Positions 12,154-24,239 of a stretch of DNA of 64,000 nucleotides are shown piece after piece (the first letter of the stretch is position 1; each line of letters opens with the position of its first letter). Below the pieces are notes generated by a model. The model worked only from the letters and a program-made list of their open reading frames with translations. It was not told the DNA's origin and ran no database searches. Source of the DNA: Zhengitettix transpicula (Eukaryota > Arthropoda > Insecta > Orthoptera > Tetrigidae); assembly GCA_037074705.1 (NCBI GenBank), contig CM073591.1:84238032-84302031 (forward strand). The letters are read 5' to 3'. The position numbers and the translations under genes are program-made.

Positions 12154-14245
12154 TAGTCTGATTATTTTCTGTGATTTATACATTCCTAAGGAGACGTCTG
12201 CCTATGGATACAACTATTGGGCTGGAAATTTAAATCAGTCCTTGTTATGATTAGAGTAGTTAGTTACATTCAGATTTCATAAATGTTTATGAATCTTAAA
12301 ACATCTAAAAAAAATGAATCAAATTTGTCAAAAAGCACGCTAAGAATGCGAATAGTAAGTTATATGCTAAACAAATTTCAACAGAATATTAATTCGTTTG
12401 TAAAATGGTATTCTGTCGACGACAGTGGCCAATAACCTGGCCGAGAAGAAAACAGGAACAGAATTATGAGTAATAAACGTTAAAAGGTTTAGGGTCGATA
12501 AGGTAAATTCGCGAGATAGAGGTAGGTAAGCTAAGATGTTACAAAACATCACCATTATTATAAAAACATTATGGTTACGAATATAAATAATATTTCAGAA
12601 ATTAGAGGGTAGAGGAAATGACCCGGCACGGGACTGGTTTTTAAATGTCTATAAATGCCTGTGAAACGAAGGATAAAATAATTAATTAATTACGAAATAA
12701 TTAATGCTACCTTAATTTTTTATAAGAGGATAATCCGAAACCGCTTTCAACAAATTTTATTTACCACTTTATACATGGAGTTAATTCTGTAAAGAAAATC
12801 AAGTCTAATTATTGAGCTATCTTTGAAGACGTTCTAAAAGTAAAAGTGGTTCACGAACGTAGTGACTCCGCATTAATAGTATAGGAACGGATTTGAAAGG
12901 GGGATGCGGAAGGATAGAGGAAGATAGCCAACATCGTTGTCGTTTGGCAATAACTGGACTAGACGAAAATGTTGTTAATTGGATAAATTGAAAATGGCGA
13001 CTTTTTATAACATTTTGGAGAACTTAAAGAGTGGAGAAATGAAATGTAGCGTCTAATATCCTAGCAGACGGATTCCGCCAGAGGCCTGATGTTGTCTGTC
13101 CACGCAATAAAACATCGAAAACTATTCCAATTATTCTGACTGTTATTTTTCAAGGAAGTGAAATATGAGAAGCCGCTTGAGTAATTTAAGCATACAATAT
13201 TAGTTGGCTACGCTTTTATTAATGTGAGAAAGATGTAGAACAGATTGAAGAATTAATCATTTTGGTAATAAAAATCGGTTTGACCTTAAGACATTCTGAC
13301 ATCTAAACATGAGCTTATTTTGTGTCAATCTGCCTGATTTTCTGATTTGTGTTTCGTTCGAAACACATTTATGAAAAAAGTGACTCAAAGAATTGCTACA
13401 AAAATTATTTATTAACATAACCAAAGTTTTTTATTTAATTATTTTTACTTGTTTAATTTAACAAATCTATTGTTCTAAAATTGTCGGTGACGTACACCAC
13501 AAATTTACTACAACTTATTAACTTAAAAATAGTATTTGAATTTTTTTTTGAGATGAGGTCACAGAATTCTACGCCCATTGAATTTCTGCGGAATATAACA
13601 AATTTAAGAATGATTCTCACATCCTGATACTCGTGTAAATCTGTATAATTTCATGAAATCAGTTATATTTTCTAACATAATTAAAATAATTATTTATGTC
13701 TCTTGAATGTGATTTAATTAGTTGGAAATGCATCAGATTGACCAACGATAATATTATTGTTAATTAATCCTTAATCAATTCCAGTGCTTTCCGTTTATGC
13801 TGTTTACTTTATTTTAGTTAGAAAGCAATGAATTTATCCGGTGATTAAACAACGGAGCAACTCACTAAATAATGAATGTATCTAGAGTTTTATGAAATGT
13901 ATTTAATTTAGTTACTTCATTCCATTAATCCTATGCACGAATGAAAATAAATTAGAAATAACGAAAACACAACTAAGAATATGGCTTAATTTATATTGAG
14001 TACAAAAATATTAATAAAAATTATTCCCCGCGTTGGAGTGTCAAATTATGTAGTAGGCCTATACAATTTAAAGATTAATATTGAGACATATTTATGTAGA
14101 AAACGAATTTTAAAGAGAAAGATAATTTACAGGATTATACGCTTCTAATTATTACAACATTTTAAAGATAAAAGGACAATTGTATTTTTACGTCTGTTTA
14201 TATTAAAAATAATGCAGTTTTTTTTACCAATATCAGACAATATTT
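12151..14245. other. Unassigned AT-rich stretch
   Basis: Apart from the R540 fragment at 12876-12932 nothing is assignable. The phrase ACGAACGTAGTGAC at 12857 recurs at 22431, so a short shared repeat is possible. Confidence 0.4.
12876..12932 (-). mobile_element. R540 repeat fragment b
   Basis: About 57 bp matching the tail-proximal part of R540, with GGATTTGAAAGGGGGATGCG followed by GAAGGATAGAGGAAGATAGCC. It is the same word order as in the 25.85 kb copy. Confidence 0.65.
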
Positions 14246-14290
14246 TTTTATTTACGACAACGTTTCGGTACGTGTTTGTACCTTCATCAG
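14246..14290 (+). repeat. Half of a foldback MITE-2-like arm
   Basis: ACAACGTTTCG...CTTCATCAGGT matches the inner arm of the foldback at 19.3 kb. The opposite arm is absent: the sequence runs directly into R540 fragment c. Confidence 0.5.
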
Positions 14291-14296
14291 GTCTTT

Positions 14297-14580
14297 CCTG
14301 CATTCGGGTATTTGGTACTTGTCCCACGATCTTCCGATGGCGGGAGAGGGGTTAGCTTTGTGGTCGCAGCTTTCCTCTCGCCGTGCCTTGACCGGTTTAG
14401 GAGGCAGCTGGCCGACTATTCCAATAGGAATAGCGGACAACTTTTACCGTATGCCCAAGGTCTGCGACCCCGGAACATACCTCTCAAAACAATATCAAGG
14501 TGCCTCGGCATGTGGGAACCTTACTTCATGAAGCCAGAGAGATGTGAAGGTATCCTTAATGGTAGCCTCCGCCAGAGATC
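14297..14580 (-). mobile_element. R540 repeat fragment c (5'-middle part)
   Basis: Matches R540 from the ACTTGTCCCACG phrase through CCGGAACATAC to the AGAGAGATGTGAAGG end. The tail-proximal third is missing at its junction with the MITE-like arm at 14290. Overlapping frames on both strands here are properties of the repeat. Confidence 0.8.
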
Positions 14581-15149
14581 TAAGTACACAAGGAATGAAA
14601 AATTGATACATAAAGATAATTCAAGGGATATCTGTGAATAATTTGTACATTATGACAAATTTCAGATTTAAATTAACTCCCTACTATTCTTCTTCTTCCT
14701 ATTCTTAATATTACTCGTCTTGTGTTTATTTATATATTATTTACTGAAGCACTTGAGACAGACACGTATATGCATTTTATAGAAACTGATACGCAACCAA
14801 AATTCACTGTTTTCGTAGAGATCATCACTGATCTTGGTCTCCACGAGAAATCTCCTTGCCTTCGTCGGAGTAGTGATGAGTTCGCGTCAGGTGAGGTAAA
14901 GCTAAAAGAAAAAAATTAATAACAAGCAAATATTTTGTCAATATTAATATTGTTAAGATCTTCATTACCGTACTTTAAATATGATAAACAAAGGTTAATA
15001 TTTTATTGAATCATTTTTAATGATCAATGACGACATTAGGAATTTATTGATTGGATTTTAATATTCTGTTTATGTACTCCGAAAATCCAACACTTGTTTA
15101 TTAAATAACCTTTAGAAATACGTTCCATCTATGCATTCGATCCAGAAAC
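14581..15149. other. Unassigned stretch
   Basis: AT-rich; a 65-codon frame at 14722-14919 starts at an alternative codon and is not recognised. Confidence 0.4.
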
Positions 15150-15231
15150 TGTATGAGAATGGGGAGAGTATAATTTTTAAGAGTCTCGTTTTCAAAGGAA
15201 ATAGAAAATTTTAGGCTTGTTGTCTCATACA
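15150..15231 (+). mobile_element. 82 bp mini-element, copy 1
   Basis: Begins TGTATGAGA and ends TCTCATACA, a perfect 9 bp terminal inverted repeat. It is about 80% identical to 15566-15646. It has no coding capacity. No target-site duplication is visible here. Confidence 0.6.
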
Positions 15232-15565
15232 AATCTGGCCAAGGAAACGCGGTGCCATATTGGTTTCCTTTACGTATTATGCCAAAACAATCATGTTTGT
15301 AAGTTCGAACTTAAAGATAAAGGAAGCTGAAGAATCGAATAACAATTTCAAATTGCATTAAAAAGGAATAAGAACAGATTCGCCGGAACACACATTAGAT
15401 GGGCGACGACAATTTAAGAAAGGGACTAAGAAACGGTGTCACCTCCTAAATATCGAAATTAATTATACTTTACAATTTATAAAGTGAAGTTTCGTTTCCA
15501 AGAGTTGTCCCATGTAGTTAATTTTTTAACTCATTTTCATAGTGCGGAGGATTTTTTTTAAAAAA

Positions 15566-15646
15566 AAATGAGAATGGGGACAGTATAATTTTGATGAGTC
15601 TCGTTTCCAAAGAAAATGTAAAATTCTAGGCTTGTTGCCTCATACA
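15566..15646 (+). mobile_element. 82 bp mini-element, copy 2, with TSD
   Basis: Second copy of the mini-element in the same orientation, ending CCTCATACA. It is flanked on both sides by the same 17 bp word ATTTTTTTTAAAAAAAA (15551-15567 and 15647-15663), which reads as a target-site duplication. The first four bases of the left terminus are merged into the A-run. Confidence 0.6.
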
Positions 15647-15663
15647 ATTTTTTTTAAAAAAAA

Positions 15664-17333
15664 TCCCTCTTTGCTCTAAGTCTGTTAAGTATAAAAGTTG
15701 TAATTTCTACAGAGTCCTTTGAATGGAGCTGTTTTAAATATATTAATACTTAAATAGTTATATTTTATATTTTTGTTAACAACCCGATAGTTTACTTCTG
15801 GCCTTTGCTTTACCTACAGTTAAAGAAAATGTGTAAAGTGTTTCTTGCACCATTTATAATGTGTAGTTTTATGGGAACAGACTACATCATAAAATTATTT
15901 TGCCAGTAGAATGAAATTAATTTTGACAGTATATTCTGAAACTTGTGTGACAAAAATATGGATATGTGATATTTTCAGAGATCTGTATCACTTTTGTAAC
16001 GAACCACTGTCACTTTCGGTCCAAACATAATGATACTCATAAGCACTCTTACGTTAACTGTTTTGATCAGCAATAACCCTAGTTCATTCGTTATTTTGAT
16101 GTTCGCTGTCTGACATTGCGATCCCTCTGTTCGAAGTATAACTGATTTTTCGAATTAAGAATCACAAATATAAGACGGATTTGGTGTATAAGATTACAGT
16201 ACCTAAATTTCATGAGAGTAATGGCAGATGTAATCATTCCGTCTGGAAACGTTCATAAATTAACAATGGAGCTGTACGTAACAAAGCAGAATTGAAGTTT
16301 TGTAGGGGGTGTAAGTTTTGTCGTCTGTCACAGGTTGGCGGGTGAGAAATGCTCGCGCAGATAGGACACTCAAATAAAGTCACAGGCAGCTACAACTTGG
16401 CCGGGGACCGCCTCCTGAATAATACAACGCAACTCTGCGCTAGGTAGCTGCAGTAAATTCTCGTTGGTTCAGCAAGCCTAGTCCAGACGCCTCGTGTGTC
16501 ATCCTGCGACAAATTCAATACATCATTTACAGATGCTACCAGTATTCGTTGCTTACTTCAATATTTAAATCTGACATAGCATCCACGTACGGCTCCCATC
16601 GTATACTCTGCTAGCTATTTTGGTCTACCTCACTTATTCCATCTATTTTATTATAATGTATGCAGTTTCGCATTATGAAAGCCACAAAAAGAAAATATTT
16701 ATTTAACGTCAAAGATGGTTGTTGCTTTAGCTGGCAATATTTGGTCATAGAGGACTTTCCAGTAATTTGTTGGCCGCAGCACTGTCACTTCTTAGGAGAT
16801 CGGTTTGTAATGAATCGTATAAAGATTCCATTCCATTAATGAGGAATATCAAGAAAGACCCAAAGGAAAAATATATTAGTGATATCCATTCAGCATACCA
16901 CCTCATCAGTCCTGCATTTTTTCTTTACAAAATAGTCTCGTTGACTGAAAAAATAATTTTTGGGCCAGAAGATATTGAAATTTGTTATACATGTAACAAC
17001 ACGGAAATAAATCATAGTCATGAGTTCATTTAGAAATCGTGCATGCTCTAATTTGGAAAAACTATTGTATCAAAAATATTGCGCTCGTCTGTCCACTCCA
17101 ATCAAAATTTTCAAAGTATTCCAGAAATTGCTACATTTAAAAATCCTCTCCTTACTCCAACTGTTAAAGTAACAGAATAGTTAAGAACTAAAATAAATTT
17201 ACGAAAATCAAACGTGTTGGACTATAAGACTGATCGATTTCTTCGAAGTGTTGTAGGACCATAATATTTCGAGTCAAAAAAATTAAAATAAATTAAACAA
17301 AATTTCTATGGGTAATGCTTAACTTATTTAATA
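15664..17333. other. Unassigned stretch
   Basis: A less AT-rich patch at 16300-16520 gives no recognisable product. The frame at 16767-17033 starts at TTG and is unrecognised. Nothing else is supported. Confidence 0.4.
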
Positions 17334-17524
17334 GCCGTACTCCTGTAGTGTAGGGGTCAGCGTGACTACATCACATCACAGAGGTCCGGGGTTTGAGTCC
17401 CGGCGAGGGCATGTGTGTGAGTGAAACTCGTCAAATCAGTCCCCCGACAAGGAAGAATGAGTTCCCATACTGAGTCGCTAATAACCAGAGCTGTTGATGC
17501 GACTGTAAATAAATCAATATATAT
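17334..17524 (+). mobile_element. tRNA-derived SINE with LINE-type tail
   Basis: The 5' part is tRNA-like: GTAGTGTAGGGGTCAGCGTG (17345-17364) acts as an A-box-like segment, and GGTTTGAGTCC (17390-17400) is a good B box (consensus GGTTCGANTCC), followed by CGGCGAGGGC. A ~70 bp body follows. The tail GTCGCTAATAACC...GTTGATGCGAC (17474-17503) with TAAATAAATCAATA matches the 3' tails of the LINEs in this window. The head implies transcription by RNA polymerase III and the tail implies mobilisation by the LINE. It is not a functional tRNA gene: the acceptor ends do not pair convincingly and the middle is diverged. Confidence 0.85.
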
Positions 17525-17571
17525 ACAAAATATTTAATAAACTATCATGTTCAGGTGTGTATTAAAACTAG

Positions 17572-17940
17572 GCTACCTTTGGGGATGCCTTCACATCTCT
17601 CTGGTTTTTTGAACTAAGGTTCGCACATGCCGTGGCACCATGGCCTGTTTTGAGAGGTGTATGTTTCGGGGTCGCAGACCTTGGGCATACGGTAAGAGTT
17701 GTCTGCTATTCCTATTGGAATAGTCGGCCAGCTGTCTCCTAAGCCGGTCAAGGCACGGCGAGGGGAAAGCATCGACCCCACAGCTAACCCCTCTCCCGCC
17801 ATCGGAAGGGCGTGGGACAAGTACCAAATGCCCGACCTACCTGATGCAGGATTTTATAGGGTTTGTCCTGCATTACTTTTAGGCGAATGTCGGGTAGGAT
17901 CCTTAAACTATAGCCCGGGGGCCCTAATTAACCATTCTAC
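17572..17940 (+). mobile_element. R540 repeat fragment d
   Basis: Runs from CTACCTTTGGGGATGCCTT through GTCGCAGACCTTGGGCATAC to ATAGCCCGGGGGCCCTAATT, in the same sense as the tailed copy at 49 kb. Both the first ~50 bp and the A-rich 3' end are missing. Confidence 0.85.
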
Positions 17941-19167
17941 GATAACCTCGGTAATTTACATAAGACACTTGATCTTATTGGATTAAGGAACTTTATAATT
18001 GCTTAATTAATCAACTACGTAATCATATCATTATGATAAGAGTAAGTAAAGGTATTTTAAAGGAGAATTGTGTTTCAATTCTATCACTCGATTGAAGAAC
18101 TTCATAGCGAAGCATAGAATGATAGTTCAGAAATTAGTCAACGCTAATTAATTGTAGATTATAGTTCCTCCTATTATTAAATTACTCTCTTTGACTGATA
18201 TCTAAGTAGTTCATAAATATTTGTTTTAAAATTTATTACGCATTATTATTTTGATAAAAGTTTGAAACTGACTACTTTGCGCGAATGAAGGGCCAGAGTT
18301 TCAACAATGCTTTCAAAGCACTCCAATTACGGAATGGCACAAATATTGTGATGTTGCAAAACACGTTAAATTGAACAAACTGTTTTCTGAATTTATAACA
18401 TTAGGACGAATACATTTTGGGTAACCGAAATTTATTTATTTGTATCATGCCTATATCCCATCGTTTTGTTATCAATCATGAACTTCCAACAAACTTCAGT
18501 ACAGTAAAAAACAACGAGATTTTTAAACAGAAGCTGTTTTTCATACATACTCTTCAGCATTTGATTATCTAATACAAATTTATTAAGTCAATTTCATAAT
18601 ACATCACTCATTCAACGATTTAGTAAAATCGCACTCTTGATACATTCTCAAAAAATTCTTTACTTGATTGTAGAAAATGTAGTGCATTGCCGTCTCAATT
18701 ATAACATTCCAATAATAAGTTTAACAGCATATCAATTTCATAATGGTGATTTATATTTAAAGTTTAATGTATATACAGTGGATTTAATTGGAATATTATT
18801 AACTCTGCTTGCCATTGACAGAAAAGAAATGTAGAGTGAAATTGTATAATATTACGGAGATAACGTGACAATAAAAAATAATTAATAATAAATATATTAA
18901 TTCACTTTAATGAAATCCACTCAAGTTTTTGCCTTTAAAATAGATTATAGTTATGCTTATACGGTGTTTTGGATAGCATGTATCATGCAGATAGGTAAAG
19001 CACTCAACGAATTGTCCCCATTAGTGTATGTAAAATCTGGAGTTTCACCTGGTTTCATTATTGGTGCTTTATTTATTCTTATACATGACGTTAATTCACA
19101 GTTTCTAGCTTTCCGCTGACAATTGCACATTATACAAGAAAATTAAGATAATGATATATATAAATAA

Positions 19168-19170
<3 letters not shown>
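17941..19170. other. Unassigned AT-rich stretch
   Basis: Two hydrophobic frames lie here: 18637-18834 (TTG start) and 18910-19119 (ATG start, 69 codons, with a likely membrane segment around VFWIACIM and another around GFIIGALFILI). They could be remnants of a membrane protein, but I match them to no family and see no clear splice sites. Confidence 0.3.

Positions 19171-19213
<43 letters not shown>
19171..19213. repeat. (TA)n microsatellite
   Basis: About 20 TA units adjoining a short AAAT-rich tract. Confidence 0.95.
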
Positions 19214-19215
<2 letters not shown>

Positions 19216-19236
19216 CTGACTATTTATAAAAATAAT

Positions 19237-19523
19237 AAATAAATAAACATCAGCCAATTTTAATTCAGAAAAAAGAATTAATGTAAAAGAATTAATGTAA
19301 ACTTAAACAACGTTTCGTCGTTTATTTTACGACTTCATCAGGTTCAAATTTTAAAAAAAATTGATAGAAAGGTCATTTTCTGCTGACTGAATGGCCTGTC
19401 CATCAAAATTTATTAAAAATTTGAACCTGATGAGGTCGCAAAATAAGCGACGAAACGTTGTTTAATTTTACATTAATTAATTCTTATTTCTGACTTCAAA
19501 TTGGCTGATGTTAATTTATTTTT
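19237..19523. mobile_element. Foldback MITE 2 (~287 bp)
   Basis: Two ~110 bp arms (19241-19352 and 19408-19522) are near-perfect inverted repeats: AACATCAGCCAATTT..., AACAACGTTTCGTCG and CATCAGGTTCAAATTTT on one side are mirrored on the other. A ~50 bp centre separates them. There is no open frame. It is a typical non-autonomous DNA transposon or foldback. Confidence 0.85.
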
Positions 19524-19635
19524 TAAGAGTAAGATTTAAGAACAATTTATACATCCAAATTTGAATAAAATAACTAATTGACTATTTGTCATTAAATTTT
19601 GTAGGCTAGAGAATAAAAAAACTATTTATTTACCG

Positions 19636-19985
19636 GCTACGTGCGGGTCATCCACGTAATGGCCTTTCCCTTCTAACAGCGCAAGTAAGGATATGAAAGG
19701 ATGGATGCGGAAGGAAGAGTGTTCACTAGGGTCCTAAGGATATAGTTTAAGGATTATACCCGGAATTCATCTTTATGAAGGGCCAACTATATAATAACTG
19801 CATCAGGGTGGTAAGGTTCTTGGTACTTGTCCACGCCCTTCCGCTGACCGGAGTGCGTCTCGCTGTGGGGTATCCAGCATTCCAGTCTCCATGCCTCGAC
19901 CATATTTGGAGGCAGCTGAATGACTGTTCCAATGCGAACACAATAAAGCACTTGCCGTATGCTAAATTATTAATTCTGCGATAAA
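19636..19985 (-). mobile_element. R540 repeat fragment e (diverged)
   Basis: Older copy: CCACGTAATGGC, GATGCGGAAGG, TACCCGGAATTCATC, TACTTGTCCACGCCCTTCCG, CTCGACCATATTTGGAGGCAGCTG and TTGCCGTATGC occur in family order with many substitutions. It may represent a distinct subfamily. Confidence 0.75.
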
Positions 19986-21597
19986 TAAATACTAGAATAA
20001 TGTATGCGTTCGTACCTGAAAATATCTGAGCAGTGATACGGCTTGGGGACAACACATCGAATATGTAATTGAGGAAGCGTGAAAGTCGCTACTTCTTGGG
20101 GAAGTTCAAAAACACACGATCTTGCGAGTTCTCTATTGGAAAATGACTCTATTTTTGTTAAAAAGTTTCTAATAGAAGCATTGGAAAGAGTAGAAATGAC
20201 AGTGTCAAAATTTGGTCTCGGAAATTTAACAATTAGGATAGGCATTTTAAAATACGTGGCAAAATTTACGTCTCAAGATACTTTTCATATCGTTTATAGA
20301 ACAAAAATTTGACATGAAAGTTTGTATAAGCTAATTTGTGACGCATGTAATAAAATTATTAATATAATAGAAGTTATGGTTGAATTTTATTTGTGAGGCG
20401 GCAACTGTTTCGCTACGCAACATCCCAATTCAGCTACAGATGATTTATTAACTTGGAATGTGGGACCATTAATCAAAACATATAAGTTTTTATAAATTTT
20501 CTCACACAAGCATTTATATCAAATAATAGCTTTATACTGTGATGTTTAAGTATTTGAAACACAATTTTCTTTAACACAGAAGGGTGCCAGAATTTTATTA
20601 ATAGTCGCATCATTAGCGAATTAAAATTTTTATCACTGAAGTTAAGACATATATTTACTCAACATTATAATTTCTTCAGATTTACATTTACTAATGAAAT
20701 TTTTTAGCTAAATCTCACATAGTTATCCAGGGTCGAGAACTGCCAATTAAAACAGAGCATTTTAAATTCTACTGCGTACAATCGAGATTTATTATGGTTT
20801 ATTAAGAGAATTGTTATGATTGTGAATTTTTGTAGCGTACAGTTATTGTTGAATTGGCCTCAAAATTGTCAATATTTCTCCACAACTTCCGCACGGTAAA
20901 TTTTATCGCCAACTTGGATCGGCAATTGCTGCTCTGCGACATTCTCGGCTCGGGGTGAATTATGCTCCAGCCGAAAATAGCAACGTGGAGCAGTTTACAC
21001 CACTCCGTCCCGCGTAGCAGCTCTCTCAATTTGCAAACTAAGACTTGGAGATAAATTGTAGAAATTGGAATCTCAATTTCAGAATTTGTACTAATAAATG
21101 TACTTTTGAATAGAATCCGGCGGTTCGCTGGTCATAGCAGTCCCTCGTCGTTCTGCGATCTTACACCTTCGAAAGTCCATAACTGCAAACCTTCGACTCG
21201 TCCTCGGCTCAATCACGTTCCTCAATTCTGATATATTCACCGAGTCGAAAAATCGTCCAGTAAAATTGCCTATTTCAGGGAGCATAAGAATTTAGTCGTG
21301 GCGCCAATCCAACAATCTTAAATTTGCCATTATTGGGCGCTATCAGTCACCAAAAAATTTCCATCAACGATACTTAAAAAATTAATAATCACCTATCGTA
21401 ATTCAAAATATTATCTAAATTAGTGATACCTGTTCATTACAAATTATTAGACTGGAGATATTGGGAAAGCCTGTAGAAAAACTACAAAACTGTCGTCAGA
21501 AACGATTATTTTTTTTTACATGAGAATGTAAGCGATTGCAAAATATTTTCCGGAAGAAGGTTTTGAGACCTTTTCTCGTCAGTAAAAATTACCAAAA
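19986..21597. other. Unassigned stretch with two less AT-rich patches
   Basis: Overlapping frames on both strands at 19970-20312 are unrecognised. Patches at 20870-21050 and 21100-21290 are richer in GC than the surroundings but give no recognisable protein. Confidence 0.35.
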
Positions 21598-21800
21598 AAT
21601 GCCTGTCCTACCTGATGCAGGTTTTTCTACGGTTTTCCCCTGCATCACTTTTAGGTTAATTACCGTGTAGTATTCTTAAATTATAGCCCGGGGGCCCTAG
21701 TTAACCCTTGGCTACCTTGCTCTTCCTTTCCGCATCCCCCCCTTTTGCTCCCTTTCTTATATTATAAGAGGGAAGTTGCCACTATACATAGCCTGTCTAC
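21598..21800 (+). mobile_element. R540 repeat fragment f (3' part)
   Basis: Runs from CCTACCTGATGCAGGTTTTT through CCCGGGGGCCCTAGTTAACC and CGCATCCCCCCTTTT to ATAGCCTGTCTAC. It covers the 3' ~200 bp but lacks the A-rich tail. Confidence 0.85.
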
Positions 21801-24050
21801 ACATTCTTCTTCAACGAATAAGTGAGTGTGTAACATGTCGTTTTGTAATTAGTTAAATTACGTTTCTATTACGCGCGTTATATGTTCTACAGAGACGTTG
21901 GCTTACTTTTTGACACTAACATGAGTTCATTTCATATTGGCGTTATGTAAGTACAAGCTACGGCGCAAATTTAATTAAATATAAGTTTTCTTATGATTAA
22001 TATTAGTTATTGTTTTACGGGAACGTGTTTGGAAACGAGGAGAGAAATTTGAAGTTGATATATTGCATTAAGTATAGAGATTACGTGTACTACCGAATAG
22101 TTGTTTTATAAGACGGAAACAAATATATTTATATTATTAATATTGTTGTTACGCTTCAAAGAAACAGGTTTGGTGGCGAGGAAGACGTCACGAACTTCAT
22201 CGCGGGCTGAAAGAAAGTCGTAGACGTCATACTGACGGCTATCGAAAGAATTTGATACACAAGACTTGGACTATTTTTATGTATGAATACAGTATAAAGA
22301 CTGGTTCGGCAATATTGTTACGACAGCCATGAATCCAAAATGTCGCTCTATGTCACATGGTGACTATTCCAATAAAAGTTTGTCGTAATAAAAATACCGA
22401 TCTATATTTACAAAAGAAAATGGTCCATTACGAACGTAGTGACGGAAATTTGAATAGAAAACCCTACGACGTATATTATTCCTATTGGTACACATTTTCA
22501 AGTAAAATAATATAAGAAAATTAACACAGACGAGCCGGAAGATAATTTAAATGTATACAGCAGCCAAAGAAGCGAACTACAAAGCAAGTACCACTGTATC
22601 CACCCACCTGTTTAACACACGGTTTCTGTATCGTTCATGCACAATGAGTCTAGTAACCAAATTCCAGTCGAGCACAGGATCTCCTTGGAATTTAAGAACC
22701 GGAAAGGTCATATAAAACTATCATCAACCTGAGTGTAAGAACTCGTTGCTATATATTTTGTGTTTTAAAAATCAACGACCGGCATTAAACACATATATTA
22801 GAGATATACTCATTTTGTCTTGTAAAGGTGTATGAAATTTTTGTCATACAACTTTTGACAATCATAACAATTATTATATTCTAAAAATGTGTTCATTTGT
22901 AAAACAAATCCAAAAATCTTTTGTCGATTACTTGTCTGACTCAAACGTTAATATCTCTGATGCAGTTATCTGAAAGAAAAATACGTATAAGGCTCTGTCA
23001 AGAGAGTTCGTCATAAGCGTCATAAGGATGTGAACGTACAGTGAAATATGAAATGGAACATTGAATATTTCAAACTTCTTTTTTCATATATAGTCTATTA
23101 TCTTTATTATTTGTAACTGTTAACCATTGTATCTCAAGTTCAGGAATAATAATATTCATTCATTCGTATACAGATGTTCCTAGTACCCACGAATACAAAA
23201 TAATTACCCTAGAAGTTACATATTTTACTCGATGTAATGTGGAACTATTATTTTTTTCAGATTGTGCATCTGAATCATCAGCATCCAATGCCTATTTTTC
23301 ATAACTAAATAAAAATAAACAACGGCACTTCACTAGTTAATAGTCTGGTAATGAAGAACACCCCCTTCCCTCTACTGCAGTTTCCCTGCAGCTGGCACAG
23401 AGCCAGACTGCGTTCGTTATAGCTCTCCTTGTCCCCCACGGAATTATCCTTTGAACTGGCAATTATTGATTCAACTGTCTTGTATAAAATATTGTTTCGG
23501 AAATATACTGCCTAATAAATTCCGTTTTATCTCACCTTTTATATTTAAACGCCCTCTGTTAAGTGCTTTTGGGAAATCCATTGTATTTCCTGCTCGGTTC
23601 CTTTTAGCAGCCTCCCATCCAATTCTGTCGGCGTCTATATCAAATCTTCTAAAACGTTTTGGATTATGCATGGGAACTAAGACAAGCCAGCGAGTCTTTT
23701 TAATGCAATCGTGGGCCAAGTAATTTTTAATTACCTTTGTAACCGAGCTTCAGTTACATTGAGTGAACTGCGCCATTCGTAGAGATGAACAAAGTGTTTT
23801 CAGGGAAACTAGTTGTATGAAAACTTATCTTCCTGAATCAAAATCAAAATCAGTTTTTAAATGGCATTGCCCTAAATAACTTTGCTAAGGAGTTTCAGCA
23901 TATCGTATACTAGTAGTGATAGTTTAGTAGAAACGGTTTGGAAATGTTGAATACAGGGAATTTCTCACTCGATTCTGAAGACATTTAGAAGTGTACTTCG
24001 GCTCTGTTATTCATAAGGCAATCGCGGAACCATAAATAACCATAAGGAAT
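21801..24050. other. Unassigned stretch
   Basis: A small pair TTACGACA / TGTCGTAA (22318-22325, 22382-22389) brackets ~72 bp and could be a tiny MITE. Overlapping open frames on both strands at 23451-23723 are unrecognised. Otherwise AT-rich. Confidence 0.35.
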
Positions 24051-24052
24051 TG

Positions 24053-24187
24053 ATTTTGGTTTCCAACCGGGTTTCGCTGATTAAACACGACGTTTACCCG
24101 ACTCGCACATTGGATATCTTCACCACGAAAGTGTCGACGGTGCGAGTCGAGGTGTTTAATCAACGGCACCTGATTGAAAACCAGAGA
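24053..24187. mobile_element. Foldback hairpin element (~130 bp)
   Basis: The left arm (24057-24108: TGGTTTCCAACCGGGT, TGATTAAACAC, CGACTCGCAC) is mirrored by the right arm (24140-24183: GTGCGAGTCGAGGTGTTTAATCA ... GATTGAAAACCA) across a ~31 bp loop. A 62-codon frame through it is a by-product of the hairpin. Confidence 0.75.
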
Positions 24188-24239
24188 AAATTTCCAAAAA
24201 TCTCAAGGAACGCGTATAATTGTCATCCAATTTCTTAAG

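Noticed and set aside
17334..17410. Genuine tRNA gene
   Set aside because: The B box is good, but arms and acceptor do not pair convincingly, and the sequence continues into a SINE body and LINE tail.
18637..19119. Possible chemoreceptor-like membrane protein exons
   Set aside because: Hydrophobic stretches are present, but no receptor family motif and no consistent splice sites were found; AT-rich DNA gives hydrophobic frames by chance.
24050..24238. 62-codon frame with apparently normal composition
   Set aside because: It is the read-through of a foldback hairpin.
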